Assembly: GCF_005937985.2 (NCBI RefSeq)
Contig: NZ_CP042172.1
Location: forward strand, 3,162,001-3,226,000
Direction of reading: 5' to 3'
Source of the DNA: Arthrobacter sp. KBS0702
Lineage (GTDB): Bacteria > Actinomycetota > Actinomycetes > Actinomycetales > Micrococcaceae
DNA length: 64,000 bases
The translations under genes and the position numbers were made by a program. This document shows, piece after piece, positions 52,540 through 61,963 of this stretch. Within the stretch, counting starts at the first letter, position 1; every line of letters starts with the position of its first letter. The notes below the pieces were generated by a model. That model saw nothing but the letters and a program-made list of their open reading frames with translations, was not told the DNA's origin and made no database searches.

Positions 52540-53316
52540 ATGAAGATTATCGTCCTAGTCAAGGAGGTCCCCGACACCTACGGGGACCGAAAACTGAACC
52601 TTGAAACAGGCCTCGCCGAGCGGGAGGCCAGCGAAACAGTCATCGATGAGATCGGCGAGCGGGCACTGGAGCTCGCCTTGACGTACGCCGACGCGAACGA
52701 GGGCACCGACGTCGCCGTCCTCTCCCTCGCCCCCGAAGGTGCGACAGCGACGATCCGCAAGGGGCTCGCGATGGGCGCCGGCAGCGCCATCCACATCTGC
52801 GACGAGGCGCTCCGGGGTGCGGATCTTGGACTGACCGCTGAAACCCTCGCGGCAGCAATCCGCCGCACCGGCTTCGACCTGGTCATTGCCGGCAACGTCT
52901 CCACCGACGGATCCGGCGGCATGATCCCCGCGATGCTTGCGGAATTGCTGGACGTGCCGCTGGCCAGCGGCCTCAGCTCCGTGGAGATCCGCGACGGCGG
53001 GGTGTCCGGGACCCGCGGCGTTGAATCCGGCGTGCAGCAGGTATCGGCGGACCTGCCCGCGGTCATTTCCATCACCGAGGCGCTTCCCGGGCCGCGTTTC
53101 CCCAACTTCAAGGGCATCATGGCCGCGAAGAAGAAGCCCTTGGAGGTGCTGACGCTCGCAGACCTCGGAATCACGGCCGACAACCCGGACGCGGCGCGTT
53201 CGATCATGCTGACCATCGCCGAGAAGCCCCCGCGCGCGGCGGGCGTCAAGATCGTCGACGAGGGCGATGCCGGCGAGAAGCTGGCCGAGTTCCTGATCGA
53301 AAACCGACTGGCTTAG
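52540..53316 (+). CDS. etfB: Electron transfer flavoprotein beta subunit
   Basis: This 258-residue protein has the ETF-beta opening [20 protein letters not shown] and the signature [28 protein letters not shown], and it binds AMP in the mature complex. GGAAGAG lies 6 bases before the ATG at 52540. It forms an operon with etfA (12 bp) and a cytochrome b (2 bp). In the pair it accepts electrons from flavin dehydrogenases. Confidence 0.93.
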   Translation: MKIIVLVKEVPDTYGDRKLNLETGLAEREASETVIDEIGERALELALTYADANEGTDVAVLSLAPEGATATIRKGLAMGAGSAIHICDEALRGADLGLTAETLAAAIRRTGFDLVIAGNVSTDGSGGMIPAMLAELLDVPLASGLSSVEIRDGGVSGTRGVESGVQQVSADLPAVISITEALPGPRFPNFKGIMAAKKKPLEVLTLADLGITADNPDAARSIMLTIAEKPPRAAGVKIVDEGDAGEKLAEFLIENRLA

Positions 53317-53327
53317 GGAGCAACGAC

Positions 53328-54311
53328 ATGACTGATTTCCCTCCTGACGCAATCCTGGTGGTCGTGGAAACCCGGGCCTCCGGTGACCTCGAGAAGGCCG
53401 CGGCCGGTCTCTTCGGCGCCGCCGCCGGCGCCGGCACGCCGGTTGCCTTGGTGTTGGCCGCCCCCGACGCCGGGAGCGCCGCCGCCGCCGAGGCCGCGGC
53501 GCTTGGTGCCGCGCACGTACTGATTGCCGAGACGCCGGATCCGTCCGCGCTGGGCGTGCCGGGCGTGGACGCGCTGGCCGCCGCCGTCGAGCGGGTGCGC
53601 CCGGATGCGATCCTGGTCTCGCATTCCCTGAACGGGCGGGACCTGGCCGGCCGCTACGCTGCCCGTGCGCGCGCGGCGGTGTCCGTTGACGCCGTCGGCG
53701 TCTCCCGCGATGACGAGGGCGTGGTGGCACACCACTCGGTCTACGGCGGCGCCTACGACGTGACGTCAACGGCCACGTTCGGGCCGCCGGTCATCACGGT
53801 CCGCCAGGGCTCCATCGAGGCCCGTGCTGCGGCCCAGCCGCCGGCGTCGGAGACCCTGGCAGTCACGCCCTCCGGGAGGAAGGCCGCCCGGATCGATTCG
53901 TTCGAGGAGGCCGTCGCGGCCACCACCCGGCCGGAATTGCGCGGTGCGGCGAAGGTCGTCGCGGGCGGCCGAGGTCTTGGGTCGGCGGAACAGTTCGCAC
54001 TCGTCGAGCAGCTCGCCGATACCCTCGGCGCCGCGATTGGTGCCTCGCGTGCCGCGGTGGACGCAGGCTACGTTCCGCAGTCGCAGCAGGTGGGCCAGAC
54101 AGGGGTTTCCGTGTCCTCCCAGCTCTACATCGCGCTCGGCATTTCGGGGGCAATCCAGCACCGGGCCGGCATGCAGACCGCCAAGACGATCGTCGCCATC
54201 AACAAGGATGCGGACGCCCCAATCTTCGAGATCGCCGACTTTGGTGTGGTGGGCGACCTCTTCAAGGTTGTGCCCCAGCTCATCAGCGCCCTTGAGGCCC
54301 GGAAGAAATAG
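53328..54311 (+). CDS. etfA: Electron transfer flavoprotein alpha subunit
   Basis: This 327-residue protein has the FAD-binding C-terminal domain: [51 protein letters not shown], then [49 protein letters not shown]. It transfers electrons to a quinone-linked acceptor. It is sandwiched between etfB and a cytochrome b gene. No ETF-quinone oxidoreductase is seen in this window, which makes the cytochrome a candidate acceptor. Confidence 0.95.
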   Translation: MTDFPPDAILVVVETRASGDLEKAAAGLFGAAAGAGTPVALVLAAPDAGSAAAAEAAALGAAHVLIAETPDPSALGVPGVDALAAAVERVRPDAILVSHSLNGRDLAGRYAARARAAVSVDAVGVSRDDEGVVAHHSVYGGAYDVTSTATFGPPVITVRQGSIEARAAAQPPASETLAVTPSGRKAARIDSFEEAVAATTRPELRGAAKVVAGGRGLGSAEQFALVEQLADTLGAAIGASRAAVDAGYVPQSQQVGQTGVSVSSQLYIALGISGAIQHRAGMQTAKTIVAINKDADAPIFEIADFGVVGDLFKVVPQLISALEARKK

Positions 54312-54313
54312 CG

Positions 54314-55993
54314 ATGGCAACTCAGTCTGGGTCCGTTCGGCGGGGCCTGCCGCGCGTGCCGGGCGGCGAGCCTTGGCCGCCTGCGGGCGAAGCCCCCGCA
54401 CACCTCATCACGGCGGGCGCGGCGACGGCCGCTGTTCAGGACACGGTGCCGGCGGCGGCGCAGTCCGTTCCGGTCGCTGTCGTGAACGACGGCGGAGGGG
54501 CGGCGTCAGCCCCGGTGACCCGGGTGGCCGCGCGGCTCCGCCGTGGCCTGCCACGTGTGCCGGGCGGCGAGCCCTGGCCGCCGGCGGGCGAGGTGTTGGC
54601 GTCGGCTGCGAATCGGTCCGCGGCTCCGGCCGCCGTCGCCGAGCCCACTACGGTTCCGGTTGCCGTTCCGGCACCGACCGCCCCGGTTGCTCCGCTTGCG
54701 CCGCTTGCTCCGCTCGAGAAGGCAGCGCCGGCTACGGCGGCGCCGGCCACTGGGCCCGCCGCTGCACCGGCCACGTCGACGGCGGGTGCCGCTCAGCTTC
54801 GACGCGGACTCCCCCGGGTTCCCGGCGGTGAACCGTGGCCGCCGGCAGGCCTTGCCCCGGCAGCCTCTGCCCCACCTGTTCCCGCGGCAGAGGCCGTGCC
54901 GCAACCCGTTGCCCTGGCTCCTTCACCAGCTGCCGCTCCGGCCGCCGTCGTCGTCGCGGAGACCGCTACCGACAAGACGCCGCCAGCGGCGCCGCGTGAA
55001 CCCGCTCCCGCAGCAGCCGCCGCGGCCGCGGCCGCGCCTCCCGCCGTCGTCGAAAAGCCCGCAAAGCCCGTGGCTCCCAAGGCCGAGGCCAAGCTCTACG
55101 GTTCGCGCACCCTGGCCCAGTGGATCACGCGCGTCGTGCTCCTCGCCGTCGGCGCAGTGGCCGCCGCCGGGATTCTGGTGCTGGCCGCGCGCGGTGTGAC
55201 GACGCTACCGGGCGTGCCGGAATTCCTCGAAAGGTACCCCGGCGAATACGAGCTGCCCCCGACGGCGGAGCCAGGCTTCCCCTGGTGGGCGCAGTGGGCG
55301 CACTTCTTCAACATCTTCCTGATGGTGCTCATCATCCGCTCCGGCTACCAGGTGCGCACCCAGCAGAAGCCGCCGGCGTACTGGACGCCGAAGCGCGGCG
55401 GCAAGAAGATCAGCATCACCCTGTGGCTGCACCAGTCGCTCGACATCTTGTGGCTGGCCAACGGTCTCATCTTTTCGGCGCTTCTGTTTGCCACGGGCCA
55501 CTGGATGCGGATCGTCCCGACCAGCTGGGAGGTGTTCCCGAACGCGCTCTCCGCGCTGCTGCAGTACATGACCCTCGACTGGCCCGTGGAGAACGGCTGG
55601 GTGAACTACAACAGCCTGCAGCAGCTGATGTATTTCCTGGTGGTGTTCATCGCCGCCCCGCTCGCGGCCATCACGGGCGTGCGCATGAGCGAGTTCTGGC
55701 CAAAGAACGCGAAGACGCTGAACAAGACCTACCCCGTGGAGGTGGCGCGCGCGATCCACTTCCCCACGATGCTGTTCTTCGTGCTGTTCATCCTCATCCA
55801 CGTGTTCCTGGTGTTCGCGACCGGTGCGCTGCGCAATCTGAACCACATGTTCGCGGGCACCGACCAGGTGAACTGGGCGGGGTTCTGGCTCTTCGCGGCC
55901 GCCATCGCCATCACCACTGCCGGCTGGTACGCCGCGCGTCCCATCGTGCTCGCGCCGATTGCGAAGCTGTTCGGGAAAGTGAGCAGCCGCTAG
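54314..55993 (+). CDS. Membrane cytochrome b with triple N-terminal proline-rich repeat
   Basis: This 559-residue protein has a long Ala/Pro-rich N-terminal tail (to about 255) in which [17 protein letters not shown] occurs three times, at residues 9-25, 76-92 and 163-179. The C-terminal half has about five helices with heme-binding candidates: HFF in [13 protein letters not shown] in [14 protein letters not shown], and the [15 protein letters not shown] pair. It resembles a b561/cytochrome b6-type quinone oxidoreductase subunit. It starts 2 bp after etfA, so it is probably the membrane partner of the ETF. Confidence 0.8.
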   Translation: MATQSGSVRRGLPRVPGGEPWPPAGEAPAHLITAGAATAAVQDTVPAAAQSVPVAVVNDGGGAASAPVTRVAARLRRGLPRVPGGEPWPPAGEVLASAANRSAAPAAVAEPTTVPVAVPAPTAPVAPLAPLAPLEKAAPATAAPATGPAAAPATSTAGAAQLRRGLPRVPGGEPWPPAGLAPAASAPPVPAAEAVPQPVALAPSPAAAPAAVVVAETATDKTPPAAPREPAPAAAAAAAAAPPAVVEKPAKPVAPKAEAKLYGSRTLAQWITRVVLLAVGAVAAAGILVLAARGVTTLPGVPEFLERYPGEYELPPTAEPGFPWWAQWAHFFNIFLMVLIIRSGYQVRTQQKPPAYWTPKRGGKKISITLWLHQSLDILWLANGLIFSALLFATGHWMRIVPTSWEVFPNALSALLQYMTLDWPVENGWVNYNSLQQLMYFLVVFIAAPLAAITGVRMSEFWPKNAKTLNKTYPVEVARAIHFPTMLFFVLFILIHVFLVFATGALRNLNHMFAGTDQVNWAGFWLFAAAIAITTAGWYAARPIVLAPIAKLFGKVSSR

Positions 55994-56045
55994 GTCCGAG
56001 GCTGCGCATCGTCCGCGGGAGACAGCACCAGGGAACTCCGTGAGA

Positions 56046-56097
56046 AAGGCTCCCGGCGAACAGCGTTAGTGCATATCGGCTGTCCACCGGGAGCCTT
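56046..56097. terminator. Bidirectional terminator after the cytochrome gene
   Basis: AAGGCTCCCGG (56046-56056) pairs with CCGGGAGCCTT (56087-56097); an inner ACAGC/GCTGT stem lies within the loop. It separates the cytochrome gene from the convergent permease gene. Confidence 0.85.
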
Positions 56098-56129
56098 CTT
56101 CACTAGATGCCGGCTAAGAATGCCTGCTT

Positions 56130-57626
56130 CTAATCCGTGCCTGTTATGGCGGGCGCGAGGCTGGAATCAGGCGAAACGCCGTTAGCCCGAGCCACTTCCT
56201 CCCGCAGGGGGTCGTAGCGATCACCACCAGCATGTGTCCGCTTATCGACGAAGTAGAACGCGACCAGGAGCAGGGCGAAGAACGGGACTCCCGCCATCCA
56301 CGTCCACGTCAGGCCGTCGATGAAAGTCGTGGAGACCAGAACGGCGGTGAGGAACAGGGCCGCCAGCACGGTGGTCACTGGCGCGCCCTTTAGCCTTGCG
56401 GGCGACTTGGGGAGATTATGACGAGCTCGAACGATACGGAATCGCATGTGGGTGATCAGAATCAGAATCCAGACGACGAGCGCGCCGAAGACCGAGATCC
56501 CGAAGAGAGCCAAGTACGCACTGTCGGCCGCGACCACCGAGATTATGGCTGCCAGCAGCATTCCTGCCGAGCTCAGGATCAACGCCAAAGCCGGGGCGCC
56601 GCCCTTGGTCAATTTCCCGGTCCACTGCGGCGCGTACCTATGTGCCGCCAGCGAATGGAGCATGCGGGACGTGAGGTAGAGGTTGGCGTTGGCGGAAGAT
56701 AGCGCCGCGGTCAGGACGACAAAGTTCATGATCGTGGCGGCAGCCGGAACGCCGGCGGCTTCAAAGACCAACACGAAGGGGCTGGCATGGATGTTGCTGC
56801 CCACCTGGGCCGTTGCAGTCCACGGCACGACCGCCAGGACGATCGTTATCGCAACGACGTAGAACAGTGCAAGACGGAGTGCCATCGACCTCGTGGCTCT
56901 CACCACGTCGCGCGCCGGGTTTTCAGATTCCGCAGCGGTAACGGAAACGACTTCGGTGCCAATGAAGCTGAAAATCACAAAGACCATGGCGAGCAACAGT
57001 CCTTGGACGCCGTTAGGCATGAAGCCACCGTTGGAAACCAAGTTTTCGACGCCGACGGACGGGCGCCCTGGAAGTCCGAAGACCATCAAGGCCACACCCA
57101 AGAGGATGAAGGCAACAATGGCGCTGACCTTGATCATGGAGAACCAGTACTCGACTTTGCCGAACAACTTAACGGCCGATGCATTCACACCCAGGATGGC
57201 GATGGAGAAGACAACCGTTGTGAGCCAGAGGGGGATTTCCGGCCACCAGAACCTGACGAAGATTCCGGCGGCGATCACTTCGCCCCCGATGGCAATGCAC
57301 TGAATAGCCCAGTACGTCCACCGCACGACGAACCCGGCCCACCGGCCAATGTAAGAGTGAGCCAGAACGCCAAATGCCCCCGCAGTTGGGTGAACGACCA
57401 CCATCTCGGCAAGTGCCCATGCAATCACGAGGGCGACGAGCCCGCACACCACGTACGCAATGATCGTCGATGGCCCAGCTTGCGAGATGGCAAGCCCGGA
57501 TCCCAGAAATAGCCCGGTGCCGATGGCTCCGCCCAACCCGATCATGCCGAGCTGGCGGCCTGTTAGCCGGCGCTGCAGGCCATGGGTGTTCGCTTCCAGG
57601 GGGGCAGATGTTTCGCGTACCGTCAT
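56130..57626 (-). CDS. APC-superfamily amino acid permease
   Basis: This 498-residue permease of the amino-acid/polyamine (GABA permease-like) family has GLGGAIGTGLFLGSGLAISQAGPS after a short cytoplasmic start and about 12 helices (SFIGTEVVSVTAAESENP; SANANLYLTSRMLHSLAAH). The ATG at 57626 follows the upstream transaminase gene by 145 bp. It likely imports the amino-acid substrate of the adjacent enzymes. Confidence 0.92.
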   Translation of the reverse strand: MTVRETSAPLEANTHGLQRRLTGRQLGMIGLGGAIGTGLFLGSGLAISQAGPSTIIAYVVCGLVALVIAWALAEMVVVHPTAGAFGVLAHSYIGRWAGFVVRWTYWAIQCIAIGGEVIAAGIFVRFWWPEIPLWLTTVVFSIAILGVNASAVKLFGKVEYWFSMIKVSAIVAFILLGVALMVFGLPGRPSVGVENLVSNGGFMPNGVQGLLLAMVFVIFSFIGTEVVSVTAAESENPARDVVRATRSMALRLALFYVVAITIVLAVVPWTATAQVGSNIHASPFVLVFEAAGVPAAATIMNFVVLTAALSSANANLYLTSRMLHSLAAHRYAPQWTGKLTKGGAPALALILSSAGMLLAAIISVVAADSAYLALFGISVFGALVVWILILITHMRFRIVRARHNLPKSPARLKGAPVTTVLAALFLTAVLVSTTFIDGLTWTWMAGVPFFALLLVAFYFVDKRTHAGGDRYDPLREEVARANGVSPDSSLAPAITGTD

Positions 57627-57771
57627 GACGTATTCCTCCTTGTTTTCTCGGGAAATCTGGGGAAATGCATTGTTTCAAGCGCCGTCGGTGAAGCTGGGCT
57701 CAAAAATCGGTTACTCCCGTTTGAGGGCCCGACGGCGGTAACGGACTCTGCCACAGCCCGGGTCGGTGCTC

Positions 57772-58938
57772 TTATAACGAGCGGTATTCCGTCAAAGCCT
57801 CAATAGCTGCATCGATGTCGGCGTCCGAGGTGTAGTAGTGAAGGGACATGCGCAGAAGCTCGCCTCTGGGGGCCGTCATGATGCGGCGTTCATGCAACCA
57901 TGCGCCGAGTGAGACTGGGTCATCGTCAACGATGGCCACCTGCGGGCCGTGGCGATCGCTGTTTGCCGATCGGCTCACCGCAAAGCCTGCGGCCTCGGCT
58001 CCGGCAGCCAGCTTGTCGGCAAGCCGCATGACGTGGGCAAATCCGGCAACCTGGTCGACTTGCTCCAGCAGCCCAAGGCCTGCGACGGCGGCGTAGGCGG
58101 CCGGAATGGCAGGGGTGCCAGCTTCGAATCGGCGCGCATCCGTGGGATAGTCCACCATTTCCGGGTCAAACGCGAAGGGATTCACACGGCCGAACCAGCC
58201 CGTGAGTTCCGCGTCCCGCTCCGAACGAATGCCGTCCTTGACATACAGGAAGGCAATGCCGGCCAGGCCCAGCATGTATTTGAGTGAGCCGGTCACAAGG
58301 TAGTCGCAATTCATTGCCTTGACATCGATTGGGACAACGCCTGCACCTTGGTAAGCGTCGACAAACATCCGGGCTCCGCTCCCATGGGCGAGCGCAGTGA
58401 TCTCGGCAAGCGGCGGCCGGGCTCCGTCGTGGTAGCTAACAAGGGGAGCTGAAACCAGGGCAGTTGACTCGTCGATGGCGTTCGTCCAGGCGCCAACCTC
58501 CAAAGCCTCAAATCGGTCGGAGACCGACTTGATTTTTGCACCCTGCGCCTGTTGCGCCCGAAGCACGTGGCCCACGGAGGGGAATTCTAGTGCGGACGTG
58601 ACGATGCCCGTCCGGTTGTTCCAATCGAGGCTAGAAGCGACTTGGTACGCTCCCTCGGACGCCGAACTGACAATGGCGATCTCACTGGGTTCAGCATTGA
58701 TGAATCGCGCAAAGCGCGCCCGAGCTTCTTCCACCTTGTTCATCCACAGTTCCCACGGGGCTCCGGCGTTCTGCAGTGAGCCGGCGATGTCGAGCAGGCT
58801 GTAAGTTAGTTGGGCCGACAGGGCGCCTTGGCTGCAGCTTGCCAGATGCGTCATGTTGGTCAGCGGGGGGAACTCCCGCCGGAAATCGGCGGGGTCGAAG
58901 GAGCCGCCGTCATGTGCCGCAAATTTTTTCGTCGTCAT
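57772..58938 (-). CDS. Class V aminotransferase-fold PLP enzyme (kynureninase/desulfurase-like)
   Basis: This 388-residue PLP enzyme has the fold of class V aminotransferases: MTHLASCSQGALS near the start, IVSSASEGAYQVAS, ARMFVDAYQGAGVVPIDV and the PLP-binding Lys in VTGSLKYMLG. It resembles kynureninase and cysteine desulfurase relatives but does not have the usual IscS loops. It is oriented with the permease, and divergent from an XRE-cupin regulator and a cyclase-family hydrolase, suggesting amino-acid side-chain catabolism. Confidence 0.82.
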   Translation of the reverse strand: MTTKKFAAHDGGSFDPADFRREFPPLTNMTHLASCSQGALSAQLTYSLLDIAGSLQNAGAPWELWMNKVEEARARFARFINAEPSEIAIVSSASEGAYQVASSLDWNNRTGIVTSALEFPSVGHVLRAQQAQGAKIKSVSDRFEALEVGAWTNAIDESTALVSAPLVSYHDGARPPLAEITALAHGSGARMFVDAYQGAGVVPIDVKAMNCDYLVTGSLKYMLGLAGIAFLYVKDGIRSERDAELTGWFGRVNPFAFDPEMVDYPTDARRFEAGTPAIPAAYAAVAGLGLLEQVDQVAGFAHVMRLADKLAAGAEAAGFAVSRSANSDRHGPQVAIVDDDPVSLGAWLHERRIMTAPRGELLRMSLHYYTSDADIDAAIEALTEYRSL

Positions 58939-58959
58939 GAGCTGACAATATGCACGAAC

Positions 58960-58991
58960 TTTAGTGTGGTCAATAGTTATTTAGTGTCACT
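58960..58991. promoter_or_regulatory. Direct repeats upstream of the XRE-cupin regulator
   Basis: TTTAGTGT occurs at 58960-58967 and 58980-58987, 20 bp apart (two helical turns). AGTGTCACT at 58983-58991 is itself a dyad. They lie in the 81-bp divergent gap and are candidate operator sites. Confidence 0.6.
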
Positions 58992-59019
58992 GAATATCTC
59001 AGGTTCGGAAGGGAACACA

Positions 59020-59562
59020 ATGGATGGTCTGCGCATACGCGAGCTTCGGACGGAACAAGGGATGACACTCTCCCAACTGGCCAGCCAGTCCGGCCTTTCC
59101 GAGGGGATGATCAGCCAGGTTGAACGTGGACTGACCGACCCGAGCCTCGAGACCCTGCGAAAGATCTCCCGGGTCCTCAACCTGCCCCTTTTCCAGCTGT
59201 TCCATCAAGATGACGCCGACCGGAGCAGGGTGACGGTGCTCCGAAAGGGGCACCAGGTGCAAATAACGTCCCCCGCCACGAACATCACCTATCTCCGGCA
59301 GTCGGCGGGTCACGGTCAGCTTGAAGTCCTGCGGGGAACTCTTGCCCCGGGTGGCGCGTCGAGCCTTGAGCCCTGGAGTCACCCCGCCGAAGAATGTGTC
59401 GTCGTCATCTCAGGGCTTCTTGAAGTCGAAATCCAGGGCGAAAACATTTCGTTGGAACCAGGCGATAGTTGCCATTTTGATTCCACACTGCCCCACAGGC
59501 TGCTCAACATCAGCAACGAGCCCACGGTTTTCATAACCGCGGTAACGCCGCCAAGCTACTAG
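59020..59562 (+). CDS. XRE-cupin transcriptional regulator
   Basis: This 180-residue regulator has an XRE HTH (LRTEQGMTLSQLASQSGLSEGMISQVERGLTDPSLETLRKISR) and a C-terminal cupin (HPAEECVVVISGLLEVEIQGENISLEPGDSCHFDSTLPHRL) whose His/Glu set can bind a metal or small effector. Such proteins control amino-acid, polyamine or sulfur catabolism. GGAAGGGA lies 5 bases before the ATG at 59020. It is divergent from the aminotransferase and followed by the cyclase gene. Confidence 0.9.
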   Translation: MDGLRIRELRTEQGMTLSQLASQSGLSEGMISQVERGLTDPSLETLRKISRVLNLPLFQLFHQDDADRSRVTVLRKGHQVQITSPATNITYLRQSAGHGQLEVLRGTLAPGGASSLEPWSHPAEECVVVISGLLEVEIQGENISLEPGDSCHFDSTLPHRLLNISNEPTVFITAVTPPSY

Positions 59563-59580
59563 CAGTCGAGGGCGGCCGGC

Positions 59581-59599
59581 CGGCGGGACCATCCCGCCG
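59581..59599 (+). terminator. Short stem-loop after the XRE-cupin gene
   Basis: CGGCGGGA pairs with TCCCGCCG across a 3-nt loop, 18 bp after the regulator stop. It belongs to the same GACGGCGGG-like terminator type as 6070 and 32883. Confidence 0.65.
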
Positions 59600-59712
59600 C
59601 GGAAGTGGCGCGCCCATTGACGGGGTGGGTGTCGCTGGGTACTGTGGTCCAAATCGCCGCATGGCAGTTCGGTGACGATCGTCAAAAATTTGTACGACAG
59701 AAGGCGGTTCTC

Positions 59713-60513
59713 GTGACTACGACAGGTACGACTCGGCTGGATGAGGCCCTGCAGGCAATGGTGCGTGGAGACATCGAAATCATTGATCTCACGGCTCCAC
59801 TGAGCAGCAGCACGCCCGCGCTGCGCCTTCCGGCACCGTTTGCGAACCTCATTGACTTCAGCCTCGACGAAGTCAGTGCGTACAACGAGCCCGGCCCATT
59901 TTGGCGCCACAACAACATCCACACCGGCGAACATATTGGCACCCACCTCGACGCCCCCATCCACTGGGTGACCGGCAAAGATGGCTATGACGTCTCCGAA
60001 ATTCCGGTGCAGCGGCTCATTGGGCCCGCCGTCGTCCTGGATTTCACTGCGGAAGCGGCCGACGATGCGGATTTCCTGCTGGAAATCTCCCACGTCAAGA
60101 ACTGGGAATCCCGGCATGGCGCCATTCCCGACCACGCCTGGGTGCTGTTTAAGACCGGATGGGACAAATACTCACGGAACGAAGAGCAGTTCTTGAACCT
60201 GGATGAGTCAGGATCACACACGCCCGGAGTCTCCGCAGAGTGCGCGAAGTGGCTCGCCGAGGAAACCAATATCACCGGGTTCGGTGTCGAAACCGTTGGG
60301 ATCGACGCCGGTAACGGCGTAGCCCTCGACCCGCCCTTCCCTGCCCACCACTTCCTTCTCGGCAACGACAAGTACGGCATCACATCGCTGCAGAACCTGG
60401 ACAGGCTGCCTGCCGTCGGCGCTGTCTTGGTCGTATGCCCCCTGCCTATCGTCGGCGGGAGCGGAAGCCCGACTCGCGTGTTGGCACTCGTAGACAGGAC
60501 AGCCAGCGCCTAG
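59713..60513 (+). CDS. Cyclase-family hydrolase (kynurenine formamidase-like)
   Basis: This 266-residue protein has the cyclase/KynB metal motif HTGEHIGTHLDAPIHW (about 75-90), with IEIIDLTAPLSSSTPALRLP before and GFGVETVGIDAGN after it. Family members hydrolyse N-formylkynurenine or related amides and isatin-type rings. I chose the GTG at 59713 with AAGG about 9 bases upstream; upstream frames add low-conservation residues. With the class V PLP enzyme and permease it suggests a kynurenine-type pathway. Confidence 0.85.
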   Translation: MTTTGTTRLDEALQAMVRGDIEIIDLTAPLSSSTPALRLPAPFANLIDFSLDEVSAYNEPGPFWRHNNIHTGEHIGTHLDAPIHWVTGKDGYDVSEIPVQRLIGPAVVLDFTAEAADDADFLLEISHVKNWESRHGAIPDHAWVLFKTGWDKYSRNEEQFLNLDESGSHTPGVSAECAKWLAEETNITGFGVETVGIDAGNGVALDPPFPAHHFLLGNDKYGITSLQNLDRLPAVGAVLVVCPLPIVGGSGSPTRVLALVDRTASA

Positions 60514-60556
60514 AGCAACTACTAGCCCTTTCGCTGAGGCAGCTCGACATACCTGC

Positions 60557-60895
60557 TCACCCAGTCTCGTCCGGCAGGCTTGCGTCGATGGGGAAGGTCA
60601 TGAACGCCGGCGTCTCGTACGGGTGCGCGGACAGCGCGGCGCTGACGACGGCGTTGCGCCGGGCGCGCGGGTAGATGGCCTCGATCCGGGTCTCAGGGAC
60701 TTCTTCGGGGGAACCGACGGCACCGATGGTCGGGGTCGCGCCCGGCAGAGGCGTGAACCGCCCGGTGCCGTCAAGACTGAACGAGCAGTGCGAATAGTTG
60801 CCCAGCCTGCCCGCCCCGGCGTCGCCGATGGCCCGCCGGACCGCGTCCGCAGCTTCAGTGGGGACATAGATGACCAAACAATCCATGGGTTCCAT
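60557..60895 (-). CDS. NIF3/YqfO C-domain-like protein
   Basis: This 112-residue protein resembles the insert domain of NIF3/YqfO proteins (CutA1-like ferredoxin-fold): LVIYVPTEAADAVRRAIGDAGAGRLGNYSHCSFSLDGTGRFTPLPGATPTIGAVGSPEEVPETRIEAI, ending HPYETPAFMTF. The stand-alone form is common in Actinobacteria and of unknown role. The ATG at 60895 is preferred; a GTG at 60919 is also possible. Confidence 0.8.
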   Translation of the reverse strand: MEPMDCLVIYVPTEAADAVRRAIGDAGAGRLGNYSHCSFSLDGTGRFTPLPGATPTIGAVGSPEEVPETRIEAIYPRARRNAVVSAALSAHPYETPAFMTFPIDASLPDETG

Positions 60896-60946
60896 GGCTG
60901 AAAGTCTGGCACGGGCCACCCTGTGACGCCGGCGCCGGCGTCACCA

Positions 60947-61288
60947 TCAGCTGGCCGGGTCGTACTGGAACGCGCGCACCTCCTGCGCGCAACGGCAGGA
61001 GGCCGCGATCTTCGCGGCCCACTCCAAGGCCGCCTCATACGAGGGCAACTCAAGCACCGAATAGCCCCCTTCAAGCCGCGCCGTCTGGGCGTAGGTCCCC
61101 TCGCGGACCGTCCCGTCGGCGTCGACCATGACGGGCGGAACGCTCTCGTCGATGCCGCCGCCGAAGACCCAGACGCCGGCGTCCTTGGCCTCCTGCACGA
61201 CGGCGTGCGCCGCGTCAGCAACGGCCTGCAGCTCTTCCTCGGGGAAGACCATGGCGGCACTCGGAAACGAGATCAGATACTTGGTCAT
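60947..61288 (-). CDS. YciI/DGPF-type protein
   Basis: This 113-residue dimeric alpha/beta-barrel protein reads MTKYLISFPSAAMVFPEEELQ then DAGVWVFGGGIDESVPPVMVDADGTVREGTYAQTARLEGGYSVLELPSYEAALEWAAKIAASCRCAQEVRAFQYD, the YCII/DGPF pattern. ECF42-type sigma factors are usually encoded next to such proteins, and a sigma factor of that kind begins about 1.6 kb downstream. The link is weakened by two intervening genes. Confidence 0.85.
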   Translation of the reverse strand: MTKYLISFPSAAMVFPEEELQAVADAAHAVVQEAKDAGVWVFGGGIDESVPPVMVDADGTVREGTYAQTARLEGGYSVLELPSYEAALEWAAKIAASCRCAQEVRAFQYDPAS

Positions 61289-61473
61289 CGGGCGGGCTCC
61301 TTCTTCGCAGGATGGCGGATGGCGTTCATCCTCGCGGACCGCACAGTGCCGCGCAAGGTCCTGGCTGGGCCCACAGCTTGAAATAACCGCCGTGTCCGGC
61401 CCTCAAATAGGGGGACAGAATCATCCCGTGGTGGGAGTATGTCGAACGTATATTCGCCCACAAAGGAGCATCA

Positions 61474-61956
61474 GTGCCACTGGAAGCCTTAGAGGACAGC
61501 CCGACCGACTTCGACTTCATCATCGGAACCTGGGCCGTGCGGCACGAACGACTCAACCAGCTCTTCGCGGCATGCACCGAATGGACCGAGTTCACAGGCC
61601 TGTCGTCGACTTCCAAGACGCTCGGCGGATACGGAAACCTTGAAGATAACCTCCTGAGATTCCCCAGCGGCGATGCACGTGCGATCGCCATCAGGTCGTA
61701 CTCGCCAGACCTCGGGACGTGGTCTATCTGGTGGTTGGATGGCCGCAGTCCCGGCACCCTTGACACGCCCGTCGTCGGCAAATTCGATTCCGGCGTTGGG
61801 ACCTTCTTCGCGGACGACAATCTGGACGGCACCCCTATTCGGGTGCGGTTTACCTGGAATTCAACGACCGAGAATCCGAGGTGGGAACAAGCGTTCTCCA
61901 ACGACGGCGGAAACACCTGGGAGACGAATTGGCGGATGGAATTCATCCCGGCCTAG
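61474..61956 (+). CDS. Lipocalin-like DUF1579-type protein
   Basis: This 160-residue protein has a beta-rich core FDFIIGTWAVRHERL, GLSSTSKTLGGYGNLEDNLLRFP and GTWSIWWLDGRSP, with WEQAFSNDGGNTWETNWRMEF at the end. This matches small secreted or cytoplasmic lipocalin-like proteins (DUF1579). GTG at 61474 has AAAGGAG upstream. It is convergent with the zinc-ribbon protein gene, 7 bp away, and has a 185-bp upstream gap in which I see only promoter-like sequence. Confidence 0.7.
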   Translation: MPLEALEDSPTDFDFIIGTWAVRHERLNQLFAACTEWTEFTGLSSTSKTLGGYGNLEDNLLRFPSGDARAIAIRSYSPDLGTWSIWWLDGRSPGTLDTPVVGKFDSGVGTFFADDNLDGTPIRVRFTWNSTTENPRWEQAFSNDGGNTWETNWRMEFIPA

Positions 61957-61963
61957 TCAGAAC

